DNA of 15,150 nt. Source: Chloroflexota bacterium. Its GTDB lineage: Bacteria > Chloroflexota > Anaerolineae > Promineifilales > Promineifilaceae. Of the stretch, positions 15,019 through 15,150 are shown piece after piece. The translations under genes were made by a program, and so were the position numbers. Under the pieces are notes generated by a model that worked only from the letters and a program-made list of their open reading frames with translations, was not told the origin of the DNA and ran no database searches. The stretch lies in the NCBI GenBank assembly GCA_020353135.1, contig CP070688.1:3693520-3708669 (forward strand), written 5' to 3'. Numbering within the stretch: the stretch's first letter is position 1; every line of letters starts with the position of its first letter.

Positions 15019-15058
15019 GCCACCATCGCCGTGGCCTTCGCCTTCGCGATGAGGCCAC
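15019..15058 (-). promoter_or_regulatory. Interleaved inverted repeats in the leader of the giant-protein gene
   Basis: In the sense of the message the order is GUGGCC, U, CAUCGC, nine bases, GGCCAC, G, GCGAUG, GUGGC, then the Shine-Dalgarno six bases later. GUGGCC pairs with GGCCAC and CAUCGC with GCGAUG, in crossed order. The downstream GUGGC can also pair with the GCCAC part of the same GGCCAC. The three stems cannot all form together simply. This could be a small switch in front of the ribosome binding site, or chance in GC-rich DNA. Confidence 0.35.
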
Positions 15059-15150
15059 AACCAGACTCCTCTAGCTTTCACAGTAGACGGCCGGCTGGCT
15101 GCATGTACCAATCTGCTTCTACTAACAGTCTAGCCAATAAACTGTGCGAA

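Noticed and set aside
15004..15111. N-terminal extension of the giant protein to the ATG at 15111
   Set aside because: The 36 added residues are Gly/Arg/His-rich and lie over the leader stems, while a perfect GGAGGT sits before the ATG at 15003.

Overview
The window reads as ordinary chromosomal DNA from a GC-rich bacterium. The mix of a lipoprotein that looks like an S41-type peptidase, stand-alone CBS-pair protein, GT-B glycosyltransferases, PrsW-type membrane protease and a very large polytopic membrane protein would fit Chloroflexota (Anaerolineae-like). This is inferred from gene content only; no rRNA or marker gene is present to prove it. I see no tRNA, rRNA, CRISPR array, insertion sequence or phage gene.

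Layout from left to right. (1) Positions 1-417, minus strand: the N-terminal part of a lipoprotein that runs off the left edge, probably an S41-type peptidase. (2) 524-1234, minus: a small NAD(P)-binding Rossmann protein. (3) 1481-2566, plus: a full-length conserved protein of unknown function, followed directly by the truncated C-terminal half of a PIN-domain toxin (2568-2771). (4) 2775-3206, minus: a two-CBS-domain protein meeting the PIN remnant tail to tail. (5) 3299-3435: a cluster of GGCGA-type inverted repeats between the divergent CBS and glycosyltransferase genes. (6) 3481-7680, plus: a three-gene glycosyltransferase operon. The outer two genes are diverged paralogues of each other and the middle one is a standard GT4-type enzyme. 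A promoter with a perfect TATAAT lies at the front, a 13-bp tandem repeat carries the ribosome binding site of gene 2, and a 13-bp stem-loop closes the operon. (7) 7774-15003, minus: a two-gene unit made of a 1955-residue zinc-ribbon plus giant membrane protein and, 48 nt downstream, a PrsW-family intramembrane metalloprotease.

How they may work together. The three glycosyltransferases share one transcription unit and probably build one sugar product (glycolipid, exopolysaccharide or glycosylated solute); the acceptor cannot be told from sequence. The giant protein has a cytosolic-type CxxC/CxxC head, a helical region, a Pro-rich linker and roughly 55-60 hydrophobic segments, much of it built from a repeated unit of about 115 residues. 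Its pairing with a PrsW protease is the least explained and most interesting part of the window.
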